Source: Alteromonas sp. KUL106 (GTDB taxonomy: Bacteria; Pseudomonadota; Gammaproteobacteria; Enterobacterales; Alteromonadaceae). Taken from it: 64,000 nt of DNA. The stretch spans positions 186,001 through 250,000 of the forward strand of contig NZ_BLIG01000024.1 of NCBI RefSeq assembly GCF_009811415.1, in the 5' to 3' direction. Under the pieces are notes generated by a model, which searched no databases, was not told where the DNA came from, and saw only the letters and a program-made list of their open reading frames with translations. How positions within the stretch are numbered: position 1 is the stretch's first letter; each line of letters starts with the position of its first letter. Positions 14,793-24,263 of the stretch are shown here, in pieces. Made by a program: the position numbers and the translations under genes.

Positions 14793-15743
14793 CTACAGTC
14801 CGGTGCTTGTCGACGTTTGTTGATCTGTATTGACCGCATGTTGCGTGCTGTTGGCATTTAAATCACTTTGCTGTTGCATAAGCGACGCCTGCTCTTCTTT
14901 TTGCGCTCTAAACCACAAACTCAGCCAGTCTGAACACATTTTATGCTCTAATTCATGCGCTTCTGCCGTGGGGCAAAACAAACTCACTTTAACCACAACT
15001 TTTGCAAGTTCGTTGGTTTTTATCTCAACTTCTGGGTCAATGCGAATAAACTCTTGGTCAAGATGCCGTTCAATTAACCCCTTGTAACGCTCTGCAACAT
15101 CGCGGAAATATTCGCAATGTGCTTGCGCTCTAGCATGAAAAGCAGGCAGCAAGCTATAAGCGTTCACAGTGGGCTCATTAACAATCTCAAAAGAATGTAA
15201 ACGGTAACGACGCATAAAGTTTAAGTTACGTACTGTCTGAGTAACTAACTGGCTGTTCGGCACATATACGTGCTTACCGGTGTAATTAAAACTTTCTGGA
15301 TCTACTTCGAGCAAGGCGGTTTTTGCCCAGTCCATCTCTACCACTTCACCAATGATATTATTCATTTGGATCCAGTCACCTACTCTGAATGGCCTCGCGC
15401 CAAGGTAGTAAATAAACCCCATAAAACACTGAATAAACTCACGGGTGGCTAGCACAATGGCAACCATGAAGGCAGCGATAGAGATCGCCAGGGTCTGTAT
15501 CTCTGAACTCCACACCATCATCAGTACAATGATGATGAACGCATTGCCTAGCTGCTCTAAGATATTTATTTGATTTCGACGGTCTTCTCCACGTTGAGAG
15601 CTGATCCGTCTAATGAGTAGCAATAACCCCTTCTTAATGAAGTGCAGTACGATTAAGAGCACTAAAGACGTCAGCAGCTTGTAATCGCTCGCAAAAACGA
15701 TAAGTTGTTGCCATATCTGCGCTGGGTCTATCACTATCTCCAT
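14793..15743 (-). CDS. MscS-family mechanosensitive ion channel
   Basis: 316 residues. About three or four membrane helices (18-40, 62-80, 85-110), the last being the pore-lining helix that leads into the MscS beta domain, whose signature is FRVGDWIQMNNIIGEVVEMD followed by YVPNSQLVTQTVRN. A cytoplasmic alpha-beta part follows, and a Q/S/T-rich tail (about 285-316) probably disordered. It should release solutes on hypo-osmotic shock. Single gene; a short gap separates it from proA, which ends in the same direction upstream. Confidence 0.88.
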   Translation of the reverse strand: MEIVIDPAQIWQQLIVFASDYKLLTSLVLLIVLHFIKKGLLLLIRRISSQRGEDRRNQINILEQLGNAFIIIVLMMVWSSEIQTLAISIAAFMVAIVLATREFIQCFMGFIYYLGARPFRVGDWIQMNNIIGEVVEMDWAKTALLEVDPESFNYTGKHVYVPNSQLVTQTVRNLNFMRRYRLHSFEIVNEPTVNAYSLLPAFHARAQAHCEYFRDVAERYKGLIERHLDQEFIRIDPEVEIKTNELAKVVVKVSLFCPTAEAHELEHKMCSDWLSLWFRAQKEEQASLMQQQSDLNANSTQHAVNTDQQTSTSTGL

Positions 15744-15786
15744 GTAAGCTCCATTTGTACTGTGAAGGTAAATCTTTGAATAGGCG

Positions 15787-15815
15787 AAAAAAAGCGCCGA
15801 CGAATGTCAGCGCTT
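15787..15815 (-). terminator. Terminator of the proBA operon
   Basis: On the minus strand AAGCGCTGAC-ATTC-GTCGGCGCTT is followed by TTTTTC. One G-U pair in a 10-bp stem. It lies about 60 bases past the proA stop. Confidence 0.82.
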
Positions 15816-15873
15816 GTCATTATGAAGCATGTAAACTCGTGGCACAATGCCGACCAGTTATTGCTTATCTCTA

Positions 15874-17121
15874 TTATTCGCGAATCTGGCCTTCGCCATT
15901 CACAAGATATTTCTCAGATGTCAGAGATTCCAAGCCCATTGGACCGTAAGCGTGGAGCTTAGTTGTTGCAATACCAATTTCTGCACCTAAACCTAACTGA
16001 CTGCCGTCTGAGAAGCGCGAAGAGGCATTTACCATCACAACACTGGCGTCTACGGCACGCTGGAAAAGCTTACCTTTCTCAGCGTCCTCGGTAACAATAA
16101 CCTCAGTGTGATTACTACCAAACTGGGCGATGTGCTCAATTGCAGCGTCGAAATCATCAACTACGCGAATGGCAATTTCTAAACCAAGATATTCTTCGCC
16201 ATACGCATCTTCAGCGATTACGTCGGCTCCCTCAAAATACTGACTGCCAGCTTCATTCACATGAACCTTAACGCCTTTCTCTTTAAAAGCATGAGCAACT
16301 TGGGGTAAAAAATCGCCTGCAACAGCTTGATGAACCACTAGGCCTTCTAGCGCATTACATACACCTGTACGCTGTGTCTTGCCGTTTAAGAGGATTGCTA
16401 ACGCTTTATCTAGATCAGCATCCTTATCAACATATAGGTGACACACGCCTTTAAAGTGCTGAATAACCGGTACTTTTGAGTTATCTGTCACATAATTAAT
16501 CAGCCCTTCGCCACCGCGAGGGATAATGACGTCAATATAGTCACGCTGTTCCATTAACTCTTGCATAAGGGCACGGTCAGGGTTTGGCACAACCGTCACC
16601 AACGCTTTGGGAAGATTATGCTTTTCCAACACATCCTGCATAAGCTCTGCAATGGCTAAACTTGTATCAAGTGCTTCTTTACCACCACGTAATATCACTG
16701 CATTGCCCGATTTAAAGCAAAGTGCACCTGCATCGGCAGTAACATTAGGTCGTGCTTCATAGATCATGCACACAACACCCAACGGAATACGCATTTTCTT
16801 AATCTCGATGCCGTTAGGACGTGTACCGATAATGCGCTCTTTTCCTACAGGGTCATCGAGTTCAACGATAACTTCGATACCTTCAGCCATGGCCTCAATA
16901 CGCTCATCGTTCAGAATTAAGCGATCTACCATTGCGGCATCCAAATTATTCTCCTTGGCGCGCGCCACTTCCTTTTCGTTTACGTCAATAATCTTGCTTT
17001 TGTTCGCACGAATTGCTGCGGCCATGTCTGTTAGTACTGCGTTCTTTTGACTCTCACTTAGAATAGCCAATGTACGTGCAGCTTTTTTAGCCTGTTGTGC
17101 TAACTCTGTAATAATACTCAT
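15874..17121 (-). CDS. proA: Gamma-glutamyl phosphate reductase
   Basis: 415 residues, family length. Aldehyde-dehydrogenase fold with SGNAVILRGGKEA, VIIPRGGEGLINYV and the catalytic cysteine in TQRTGVCNALEGLVVH (about residue 253). It reduces gamma-glutamyl phosphate with NADPH to glutamate semialdehyde, the second step of proline synthesis. The ATG overlaps the proB stop by four bases, so translation is coupled. A terminator follows. Confidence 0.97.
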   Translation of the reverse strand: MSIITELAQQAKKAARTLAILSESQKNAVLTDMAAAIRANKSKIIDVNEKEVARAKENNLDAAMVDRLILNDERIEAMAEGIEVIVELDDPVGKERIIGTRPNGIEIKKMRIPLGVVCMIYEARPNVTADAGALCFKSGNAVILRGGKEALDTSLAIAELMQDVLEKHNLPKALVTVVPNPDRALMQELMEQRDYIDVIIPRGGEGLINYVTDNSKVPVIQHFKGVCHLYVDKDADLDKALAILLNGKTQRTGVCNALEGLVVHQAVAGDFLPQVAHAFKEKGVKVHVNEAGSQYFEGADVIAEDAYGEEYLGLEIAIRVVDDFDAAIEHIAQFGSNHTEVIVTEDAEKGKLFQRAVDASVVMVNASSRFSDGSQLGLGAEIGIATTKLHAYGPMGLESLTSEKYLVNGEGQIRE

Positions 17122-18227
17122 TCTTTCTCCAAATTTGCTATGTGCTGATCAGAAATGATAGGCCCAGTTTTCTCTTCAAATTCGTGGGCGAAGTCTTCAT
17201 TTTCCTGATTAGCAATAAAATTCAATAAACAACTGCTGTAATTCGATTTTGCTTTTACCAGCTTAGTGCCGTCCTCTTTACGCACTAAAATTGTATCGCC
17301 TACAGAAAATTCACCTTTTACATCGATGATTTCGCTGCTGGTAAGTTGCTCAGCGTCGCCAGCTAAAGAGGCGTCAAAGTCCCCTTCCACAATTACCTCG
17401 CCTTGCGCGTTAGACGTATGACGCATCCAATGCACGTTTTCCTGCATTGGTTTGGCGTGTGGTTTAAAATGCGTACCAGGGTTTTCACCGGCCAATAGCA
17501 TATTAAATGACAGCTCAGTAAAGCCGTTAATAATATATGTATCTATACCATGCGAAACTGCTTTTTCTGCCGCCTCTATTTTAGTGCGCATACCGCCGGT
17601 ACCTACACCGCCTTTAACTGCACCGCCCGCCATGTCATAAATGCTTTGATCAATCGTTTCAACAGACTTCAGCAACTTTGCATCGTCAAATTCATGTGGG
17701 TTTTTATCGTACAACCCATCGATATCTGAACAAATGATCAATGCATCAGCTTCAGCCGCAGACGCTACCATGGCCGATAAGTTGTCGTTATCACCTACTT
17801 TAAGCTTATCAGTGGTAACGGTGTCGTTTTCGTTTACTATCGGCAGAATATTGTTTTCCAATAAACTGAAGATTGTTTCGCGAATGCTTACATAACGCTC
17901 TCTGTCTCTGAGGTCAGCGTGCGTAAGAAGCATTTGGGCAGAGGGAAAATCAAACAACCTATCCCACGTGGCAATCATTTCTGTCTGACCTGCCGCTGCC
18001 ATGGCTTTCTTAACCGCAATATTCGACTTTTCTTGTTCTGGAAACAGATGTGAACCCGCTGCCACTGAACCAGAAGACACAAGCACAACTTGTGTTCCGT
18101 TAGCTCGGCATCGCACGATGAATTGTGCAATGCTCAGTAAGTAGTGACTGCTACAACCCTGCTGGTTGGGCGATATTAATGCACTACCTACTTTTATGAC
18201 TACGCGTTTCCAATTAGGATGACTCAT
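17118..18227 (-). CDS. proB: Glutamate 5-kinase with PUA domain
   Basis: 369 residues. An amino-acid-kinase domain (1-260: VVIKVGSALISP, LVSSGSVAAG, NENDTVTTDKLKVGDNDNLSA, GGVGTGGMRTKIEAA) is followed by a C-terminal PUA domain (about 275-355), as in E. coli ProB. It phosphorylates glutamate and is the feedback-inhibited first step of proline synthesis. It is in one operon with proA (4-base overlap) and the proline transporter ends only 16 bases upstream, so uptake and synthesis of proline appear linked on one transcript. Confidence 0.97.
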   Translation of the reverse strand: MSHPNWKRVVIKVGSALISPNQQGCSSHYLLSIAQFIVRCRANGTQVVLVSSGSVAAGSHLFPEQEKSNIAVKKAMAAAGQTEMIATWDRLFDFPSAQMLLTHADLRDRERYVSIRETIFSLLENNILPIVNENDTVTTDKLKVGDNDNLSAMVASAAEADALIICSDIDGLYDKNPHEFDDAKLLKSVETIDQSIYDMAGGAVKGGVGTGGMRTKIEAAEKAVSHGIDTYIINGFTELSFNMLLAGENPGTHFKPHAKPMQENVHWMRHTSNAQGEVIVEGDFDASLAGDAEQLTSSEIIDVKGEFSVGDTILVRKEDGTKLVKAKSNYSSCLLNFIANQENEDFAHEFEEKTGPIISDQHIANLEKE

Positions 18228-18243
18228 AATAAACTTTTTAACC

Positions 18244-19758
18244 TTAAGATTGTTGATTTGCTAATTCTTCACCGGCTTGCGCAAATGCAGACTGTACGCT
18301 TCTAGATGGGTCTTCACCAAAGTGACTGACCAAAAAGAGTGTTAGCGTACTTACCGCAAACCCTGGAATAATTTCGTAAATAACGCTGCTTAACGTTTGA
18401 CCATCAGCGAGGACCGGAACATAAATCCAAAACAGTACGGTTATCGCACCGCTTATCATGCCTGCCATTGCCGCTCTCGCTGTTAGGTCCTTTTTATACA
18501 GACAAAACAGGACTAACGGACCAAAAGCAGCACCAAAACCTGCCCATGCGTTACTTACTAAAGACAAAATTGTATTCGACGCGTCCATGGCTAACAGTAG
18601 TGCTACCACAGCCACACCTGCTACACCATAACGACCAATTGTGACCGTTTGTTTTTCGCTTAACGATTTATCCGGTGACCGCTTATTCACTATCACGCGG
18701 TAGATATCTTCAGTTAGTGAGCTTGCGCTCACCAGTAATTGTGACGAAATAGTACTCATAATAGCGGCTAAAATAGCGGCCATTAAAAAACCACTGACGA
18801 GTGGGTGAAACAGCAATTGAGAAAAAATAATAAATATCGTTTCAGGGTCGTCTACCGCCAAACCAAATTGATTAGCATAGGCAATACCCACAAAACCCGT
18901 TGCTAGGGCGCCAATAATGGTCACTGTCATCCACGACATACCAATATTTCTCGCGGCCCCGATAGCTTTGACAGACCGGATCGCCATAAAACGTACGATA
19001 ATATGTGGCTGACCAAAGTAACCTAAGCCCCACCCTAAACTTGATAACAAGCCTACAATCGTTAGTGTTTCCAACGATTCCGAAAAATTAGGTACGGATT
19101 GATAAGCCGCATTTGTCATTTGCGATACACTATCGAACTCAGTGAACGCGACAATTGGCACCAGAATTAAAGCCACGAACATAATGCACCCTTGCACAAA
19201 ATCCGTGAGACTTACTGCTAAAAAGCCGCCCAACAGGGTATAAGACACTACTACGCCTAGCGTAATAAATAACCCCAACTGATAGTCAACCGAAAAAGCA
19301 CTTTCAAAAAGTTTCCCACCTGCTACCAAGCCGGCAGACGTATACAGTGTAAAAAACAACACAATGATGACCGCAGAAACAATGCGCAAACTCGAATTTG
19401 GCGTATTGAAACGCTTAGCAAAAAATTCAGGCACGGTAAGCGAATCGTCCGCAACCTCGGTGTAAACACGAAGCTTGGGCGCGACCAGTAAATAATTAGC
19501 AAGTGCACCAGCGACCAAACCGATTGCTATGTACACCGCATCAAAGCCCGTTAAATACATGGCACCTGGCAAACCCATTAACATCCAACCTGACATATCA
19601 GACGCACCCGCTGAAAGTGCAGTAACCTGGGGGCTCACTTGTCGACCACCCAAAATATAACCTGATATATCACTCGTGGATTGTCGGTAGGCGAATAGCC
19701 CAATTCCCAACATCGCCAGAAAATAAACGGCTAGCGACAGGTAACTTTCCATTGGCAT
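18244..19758 (-). CDS. putP: Sodium/proline symporter
   Basis: 504 residues, 13 membrane helices, SSS family. Typical PutP stretches: YRQSTSDISGYILGGRQ, SAGASDMSGWMLMGLPGAMY, and the helix with STISSQLLVSASSLTEDIYR that carries sodium-binding Ser/Thr residues. It imports proline with Na+, as a nutrient or compatible solute. Location 16 bases upstream of proB suggests co-transcription. Start ATG 19758 (MPMESYLSLAVYF); a second ATG two codons on is possible. Confidence 0.93.
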   Translation of the reverse strand: MPMESYLSLAVYFLAMLGIGLFAYRQSTSDISGYILGGRQVSPQVTALSAGASDMSGWMLMGLPGAMYLTGFDAVYIAIGLVAGALANYLLVAPKLRVYTEVADDSLTVPEFFAKRFNTPNSSLRIVSAVIIVLFFTLYTSAGLVAGGKLFESAFSVDYQLGLFITLGVVVSYTLLGGFLAVSLTDFVQGCIMFVALILVPIVAFTEFDSVSQMTNAAYQSVPNFSESLETLTIVGLLSSLGWGLGYFGQPHIIVRFMAIRSVKAIGAARNIGMSWMTVTIIGALATGFVGIAYANQFGLAVDDPETIFIIFSQLLFHPLVSGFLMAAILAAIMSTISSQLLVSASSLTEDIYRVIVNKRSPDKSLSEKQTVTIGRYGVAGVAVVALLLAMDASNTILSLVSNAWAGFGAAFGPLVLFCLYKKDLTARAAMAGMISGAITVLFWIYVPVLADGQTLSSVIYEIIPGFAVSTLTLFLVSHFGEDPSRSVQSAFAQAGEELANQQS

Positions 19759-20219
19759 AATGTATGTTGTTTCCTCTTTTACTTACGAAAAATCTTTAAT
19801 GATTTAGAACTAATTTGTAGACAGCGGTAGAACAAGCTTCAAATAGCTGATGTCACTACGGTTTGAACGATAGCTTTCGCGCGCTTCAAGGTGTCTATCA
19901 AAAAAATGTTGCTGTCTTTAACGAACACAAACAATTGCAATTTAAATAGATCAGTAATCATTAGAGTTCAAATAATATAAGGATTTATAGAAAAATATCA
20001 AGTTTGAATTTTAAACAAATTGATTTAAGACGCACTTATCACCTTTTTTAAACGAATTATGTTTCACAGGAAGGATAAAAAATTAAATCACATTTAAAGT
20101 CTATTTATCAACTAGTTAAATGCGACACAAAAAACATGAAACAATTTAACCTTGTCGCTATATGACGATATTCAACCTACTTTAGTTCCAACTAAAACAT
20201 TTTTACTAAAAACCCACCA
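19759..20219. other. AT-rich gene-free region upstream of putP
   Basis: 461 bases with no supported gene on either strand. It separates putP from the topoisomerase IB gene transcribed toward it, so it should hold the putP promoter region (see 19974-20001) and the 3' end of the topoisomerase transcript. I see no clear terminator. Confidence 0.5.
19974..20001 (-). promoter_or_regulatory. Candidate sigma-70 promoter for putP-proBA
   Basis: On the minus strand TTGATA, a 16-base spacer and TATATT each match consensus at five of six positions. The leader to putP would be about 210 bases. Found by eye in AT-rich DNA, so chance matches are likely. Confidence 0.35.
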
Positions 20220-21281
20220 CTAAACGCTATCAGTAGAAATAACATTCAAAAGAAGCTTCTCTATGGGCAGTAGGTGAGCAAGCTGATTACAATTTTCGTT
20301 GTAAAGCGCGTTGACTTGTTTCAGGAGTTTTTGAAGCATGTGAGGGTCGTCATGTACGGTAAATAGCTTCGGGTGAATATAATATTTCCTGCAAACCGCA
20401 GGCGTGTTCCCAAGTTCTTTAGACACCGTTTTACTTAATGTACTTTCCCACTTCTTAGTTTTCGAATTTGCTGTTTGTTCAAATACGGCTGGCATTGCTG
20501 TTAGCGCGAAACGACTGGATGCCCAAGTTCTGAAATCTTTACAACTAAATTGTTCACCTAACTCGCGATGAATAAACGCATTAACATCTTCGCTGGAGAC
20601 ATCGTGCCATTGTTGATCTGAACTCTGATAGCGGAATAGACAGTAACCTTGTTGTTGCGCACAGTCACAAACTAACGAGGCCAGTTCAGGGTCATTGACT
20701 TTTAATGTTCGTGGTTTGCCATGCTTTCCCACATAGGCAAGCTCTACGCTATCATCGCACTGCGCTTGTATGTGTTTTCGTCTTAACGTTGTTAAGCCAT
20801 ATGTGTTGTTCTCTTTACTGTATTGACTGTTCCCCACCCTGGCCCCTGTATAGTCCAGTAGCAAACAAACGAGCGCACAAGCTCTTTCCAATGTCCACGA
20901 AGGTTGTTCAACCAAGGTTAAACAATGTTCTCGAAACATGGGCAACGCGTTTCCAAACTCAACTAATCTATTAAATTTCACGATTTGTTGTTGTTCGTGC
21001 CATTTCTCGTGGTAAATATATTGCTTTCGCCCTTTTTCATCATAGCCGGTAGCCTGAACACTCGCTTTGCTGTCTCGACTCACGAAGGTGTCGCGCCAAT
21101 TAGGTGGAATTACCAGCTTTTTAATTCTTTTCAAAACGCGTTTACCCGATACCTTTCTTCCACTTGCATATCGGTAGTAAAAGCGCTTGTTACCACACGC
21201 AACTCGCCTGATAGACAGGTGACGATCATCTGAATAAACATTGCAGTAACCGCTGGTCCGTATTGTCAAATCACTCTCCAT
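20220..21281 (-). CDS. DNA topoisomerase IB (poxvirus/bacterial type)
   Basis: 353 residues. N-terminal domain with YYRYASGRKVSGKRVLKRIKKLVIPPNW; catalytic domain with the usual five residues recognisable: Arg in DYTGARVGN, Lys in YVGKHGKPR, Arg in FRTWASSRFAL, and Tyr in CRKYYIHP near the end. It relaxes supercoils through a 3'-phosphotyrosyl link. The family is scattered among bacteria and is often gained laterally. It stands alone between two long gene-free stretches. The substitution of the common Ile-Arg by Ala-Arg before VGN is mild. Confidence 0.92.
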   Translation of the reverse strand: MESDLTIRTSGYCNVYSDDRHLSIRRVACGNKRFYYRYASGRKVSGKRVLKRIKKLVIPPNWRDTFVSRDSKASVQATGYDEKGRKQYIYHEKWHEQQQIVKFNRLVEFGNALPMFREHCLTLVEQPSWTLERACALVCLLLDYTGARVGNSQYSKENNTYGLTTLRRKHIQAQCDDSVELAYVGKHGKPRTLKVNDPELASLVCDCAQQQGYCLFRYQSSDQQWHDVSSEDVNAFIHRELGEQFSCKDFRTWASSRFALTAMPAVFEQTANSKTKKWESTLSKTVSKELGNTPAVCRKYYIHPKLFTVHDDPHMLQKLLKQVNALYNENCNQLAHLLPIEKLLLNVISTDSV

Positions 21282-21380
21282 CTTGTTTTTCCAAGACTCA
21301 CAACATTCAAAAATTTGAAGCGTTTATCGCCTAGATGATTAAAACTACAGAAAAAACAAAACAAATGATCACCTCACCCT

Positions 21381-21545
21381 AGGGCGTGTTGATCTTTGCT
21401 GTGCACTTTTGCAGCAGTTTGTACGCCAATAAGGCAAGGCGACTGTTTAAAGGTGTAGTGGGCCTAAATCAAAAACAGTCAACGCAGTGTAAATGGCGCA
21501 CAAGCGCTGCCCGAGGGGGTCGTCATGTAACGTTTTTTCACTACT
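21381..21545. repeat. Structured repeat resembling a MITE or IS end
   Basis: Begins AGGGCGTGTTGATCTTTGCT. Then two nested inverted repeats: TTTGTACGCCA (about 21418) with TGGCGCACAAG (about 21494), bordered by GCAGC and GCTGC; and GCGACTGTTT (about 21439) with AAACAGTCAACGC (about 21473). The whole could fold into a cruciform of about 100 bases. I recall the opening GGGCGTGTTGATCTTT as a frequent repeat or IS terminus in Alteromonadales, but cannot confirm. No reading frame in it is convincing. The rest of 21282-21893 shows no gene. Confidence 0.45.
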
Positions 21546-21893
21546 GTGTAAGATTGTCACACTCTCGGTATGTTTAACTGTAAATGGCAGACGGGAACGA
21601 TAAGTTACGCAGCAAAATAAAGGGTAAAAGGTTGATTTAACCTTACCTAACACGCTTGTAATACTCCGTAAAACTATAGCCTTTTCAAAGGGATAGTAAC
21701 TCAAGAAAGGCTCGAAAGCCGAAGAATACGACCGGTTTTAAATCACCCGGAATACTATTTGAATAATTATTCTCAAAACATATGACAAATTTGTGCTTCA
21801 AATTGAAACGAACACAGCATTGAGTCTTTAAGTTATGCGGTAGGACAGCACGAGTGCCTTGTGTGTCCATTAACTGAATAAGAGGATGATAAA

Positions 21894-22478
21894 ATGGCTA
21901 TCGAAAATTCAGCAAAAAGCAACTCAGATAACGCTAACAGCAACGAAAATTTTAGAACTCGCGTTGTTCCTGACAAAGAGCTTCAAGTCGCCGCGATTTT
22001 CTCTTCAAACCAAAAAGTGCAAGAAGTCATTCAGATTGTTACAGATAATACGAACATAGAGGGGTCTCAGATTGAAGTAATAGAAGCAAGTGATCCCGAT
22101 ATGAGTAAGAAGCTGGAGCGCAATAGCGAGTCTATTGGTAAGAGCATGTGGACGTCTCACTTACTTTTAGGTTCTGTTGGTCTCGCGGTAGGCTTGCTAA
22201 CCGCCTTCTTACTCACTCAGTTTGGACCGGCTTTAACAAAGCAAAACCCTTTGTTTACTTACATTGCTCTTATCAGCCCGGGTCTTTTCATCGGTTTGTT
22301 TGTCGCTGGTTTAATAGGCTTACGCCCTGACCGAAACGAAGTTGTACAAACCGTTAGGCATGCTGTGAGATATGGAAAAGTAGCGCTGATTATCAACTTA
22401 AAAGAATCGCAGTCTGCCGCTAACCTGTCACAACTACTTAATCAACACTCTGACAAAGTTGTCGAGTCAATTCGTTAG
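21894..22478 (+). CDS. Two-helix membrane protein, possible stress protein
   Basis: 194 residues; AGAGGA precedes the ATG by eight bases. A polar N-terminus rich in Asn/Ser (1-25), a soluble segment with KELQVAAIFSSNQKVQEVIQ, a membrane hairpin (about 90-112 and 120-146, LLLGSVGLAVGLLTAFLL) and a C-terminal soluble part with ALIINLKESQSAANLSQLL. The layout, two ferredoxin-like halves around a glycine-rich hairpin, resembles bacterial general-stress membrane proteins, but I cannot name the family. It opens a row of genes with possible stress roles (hemerythrin, Pmp3). Confidence 0.6.
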   Translation: MAIENSAKSNSDNANSNENFRTRVVPDKELQVAAIFSSNQKVQEVIQIVTDNTNIEGSQIEVIEASDPDMSKKLERNSESIGKSMWTSHLLLGSVGLAVGLLTAFLLTQFGPALTKQNPLFTYIALISPGLFIGLFVAGLIGLRPDRNEVVQTVRHAVRYGKVALIINLKESQSAANLSQLLNQHSDKVVESIR

Positions 22479-22654
22479 AAAGTAAAATACCTGTAATAAG
22501 CAGGTGTAGATACTTAGAGTATGATAGTTTACTGAGCATTAAAACGAACGTGGTCAGCAAACCATTCTGAGAGGCAATAGACATAGTTTTATGTGTATTG
22601 CCCTTTCGCGTTTCGTATTCACCTTATTGTTTTAAGACACCGAGTACAAATTGT

Positions 22655-23485
22655 ATGGACTTAATTTTTTTTGATTTGGATGGGACGCTTCTCGATAAGT
22701 CTTCCCAAATCTCATCATTTACCAGAGACACCTTAGATTTACTTCGTAAGAACGACATTGCGTTTACTGTGGCGACTGGACGTACTATGCATTCAGCGCA
22801 ATTTGTACTTAATGGCCAATCGTTCGTTCTCCCTCACATATACAACAACGGGGTGGCGATATGGGATCCGACGGGAAATGCTTTGACCTTAGAGAATCTC
22901 CTTGCGCCGAGTGAAGTTAATCTTATCGTGGAGCATGCTGTCAAAAATAACATCACGCCGTTCATTAATACGGTTAATATGGACAGCCCTGAGCACGAAC
23001 ATGTCATTTATTATTCAACGCCGAAACATCAAATAGAACGAAACTTAATCGACAAATACTTCTCTAGAACAAAAGCCAAACTTGCTCCTATTGAAGCACT
23101 GCCCGCTGCAGCCCACATTACCAATATTAGTATGATTGGCGATGCCTCCCTAGTTTACGATATCTACCAACAATTGAATGTTCACGATGAACTCATCGCA
23201 TATTCCGGCCCGGCAATCGAAGGGGACGAGTACCGTTGGATGGACGTCCACCATAAACTCGCTAGCAAAGGAAGCGCAGTTGAGCTTTTACGCAACCAAT
23301 TAGGCGCGAGTAATGTCATTTGTTTCGGTGACAGTGATAATGATCTGAGTATGTTCGAGCTGGCCGATGAAGCCTATGCGCCTTCAAACGCAAAATCTTA
23401 CGTCAAAGAGGCAGCCACTTCTGTTATCGGCCACCACGACGAAGACGGCATTGCTAAATTTCTACGAGAACGCTTTTCGCTTTAG
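22655..23485 (+). CDS. HAD-superfamily (Cof-type) phosphatase
   Basis: 276 residues from ATG 22655 (MDLIFFDLDGTLLDKSS); an upstream in-frame TTG is rejected because the HAD motif I must be at the N-terminus. Motif I DLDGTLLD, motif II in TVATGR (Thr), motif III Lys in HHKLASKGSAV and motif IV GDSDNDLSMFELA are all present, with a C2B-type cap between, so this is a Cof/YidA-like sugar or nucleotide phosphatase. Substrate not predictable. A hairpin follows the stop. Confidence 0.9.
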   Translation: MDLIFFDLDGTLLDKSSQISSFTRDTLDLLRKNDIAFTVATGRTMHSAQFVLNGQSFVLPHIYNNGVAIWDPTGNALTLENLLAPSEVNLIVEHAVKNNITPFINTVNMDSPEHEHVIYYSTPKHQIERNLIDKYFSRTKAKLAPIEALPAAAHITNISMIGDASLVYDIYQQLNVHDELIAYSGPAIEGDEYRWMDVHHKLASKGSAVELLRNQLGASNVICFGDSDNDLSMFELADEAYAPSNAKSYVKEAATSVIGHHDEDGIAKFLRERFSL

Positions 23486-23498
23486 CCTGAAAAACAAC

Positions 23499-23525
23499 GA
23501 GGCTACGTGCTGTAGCCTCATCTTT
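23499..23525 (+). terminator. Hairpin after the HAD gene
   Basis: GAGGCTAC and GTAGCCTC pair around a short loop, followed by ATCTTTG. Strong stem, weak T-run; it may stop the HAD transcript or the convergent SDR transcript. Confidence 0.55.
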
Positions 23526-23538
23526 GTGATTAAGTCAC

Positions 23539-24243
23539 CTACCAAGCAATAGACTTTCTATCTTTCAAAAACTGTCCATGAGGGCCGCCTTCTTCCATAG
23601 TTGCCAGCCAGATAGCCGTGTCGGCCCCTTCTTCCGGTGTTTTTGGCGCATCACTCCCTCCCATCCTGGTATGAACCCAACCTGGTGTCATACTGTTGAT
23701 GGTAACGTCTATAGCTTTGTCAGTTGCAGCTTCATCGACCACAGCCGCCATCTTAACCGTAAGCGCGTTAAGCGCTGCTTTAGAAATTGCGTAGCTGAAT
23801 GGGCCCTTTAGCTCTTCGGCAAAGCTACCGTAGCTTGAACTCACGTTAATGATCCGTCCATAACCGCGTTCGATCATTTGCGGTAGCGCTTGCTGAATAA
23901 GCGTCAACGGTGCGTAGACATTTACTTGCATTGACTTCGCCATCGACTCGGCATTGACCTCTTGCCATGACGTATCATCCAATACGCCGGCATTGTTAAT
24001 CAGAATATCAATCGGCCCAAATACGGCCTCAGCACGGACATAAGCATCTATAATGGCTGCTTCATTATCAAGTGGCATCTCGATAACATGTAAATCTCCA
24101 CCAACAAGCTCTTTTTTAGCGTCCAGCCCAGATTCTTCATCACGGCAGCCCATCAATACTTTATACCCTTTAGCCAACATTCCTTTTACTATTTCAAAAC
24201 CAATGCCACGATTACCGCCGGTAACTAGTACATTCTTAGTCAT
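23539..24243 (-). CDS. Short-chain dehydrogenase/reductase
   Basis: 234 residues from ATG 24243 (MTKNVLVTGGNRGIG), with GGAGTG eight bases upstream. Rossmann motif TGGNRGIG, the NNAG segment in ILINNAGV, catalytic Ser in NVSSSYGSF and YxxxK in YAISKAALN: a complete classical SDR. The GCRDEES segment after the second strand suggests NADPH preference (carbonyl reductase-like). Substrate unknown. It follows the DUF2878 gene by 20 bp on the same strand. Confidence 0.9.
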   Translation of the reverse strand: MTKNVLVTGGNRGIGFEIVKGMLAKGYKVLMGCRDEESGLDAKKELVGGDLHVIEMPLDNEAAIIDAYVRAEAVFGPIDILINNAGVLDDTSWQEVNAESMAKSMQVNVYAPLTLIQQALPQMIERGYGRIINVSSSYGSFAEELKGPFSYAISKAALNALTVKMAAVVDEAATDKAIDVTINSMTPGWVHTRMGGSDAPKTPEEGADTAIWLATMEEGGPHGQFLKDRKSIAW

Positions 24244-24263
24244 GACCAATTCACTCCTTGCAT

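Noticed and set aside
21447..21704. 85-codon minus ORF over the structured repeat
   Set aside because: Product has no domain and the frame follows from the palindromic repeat; not a transposase.
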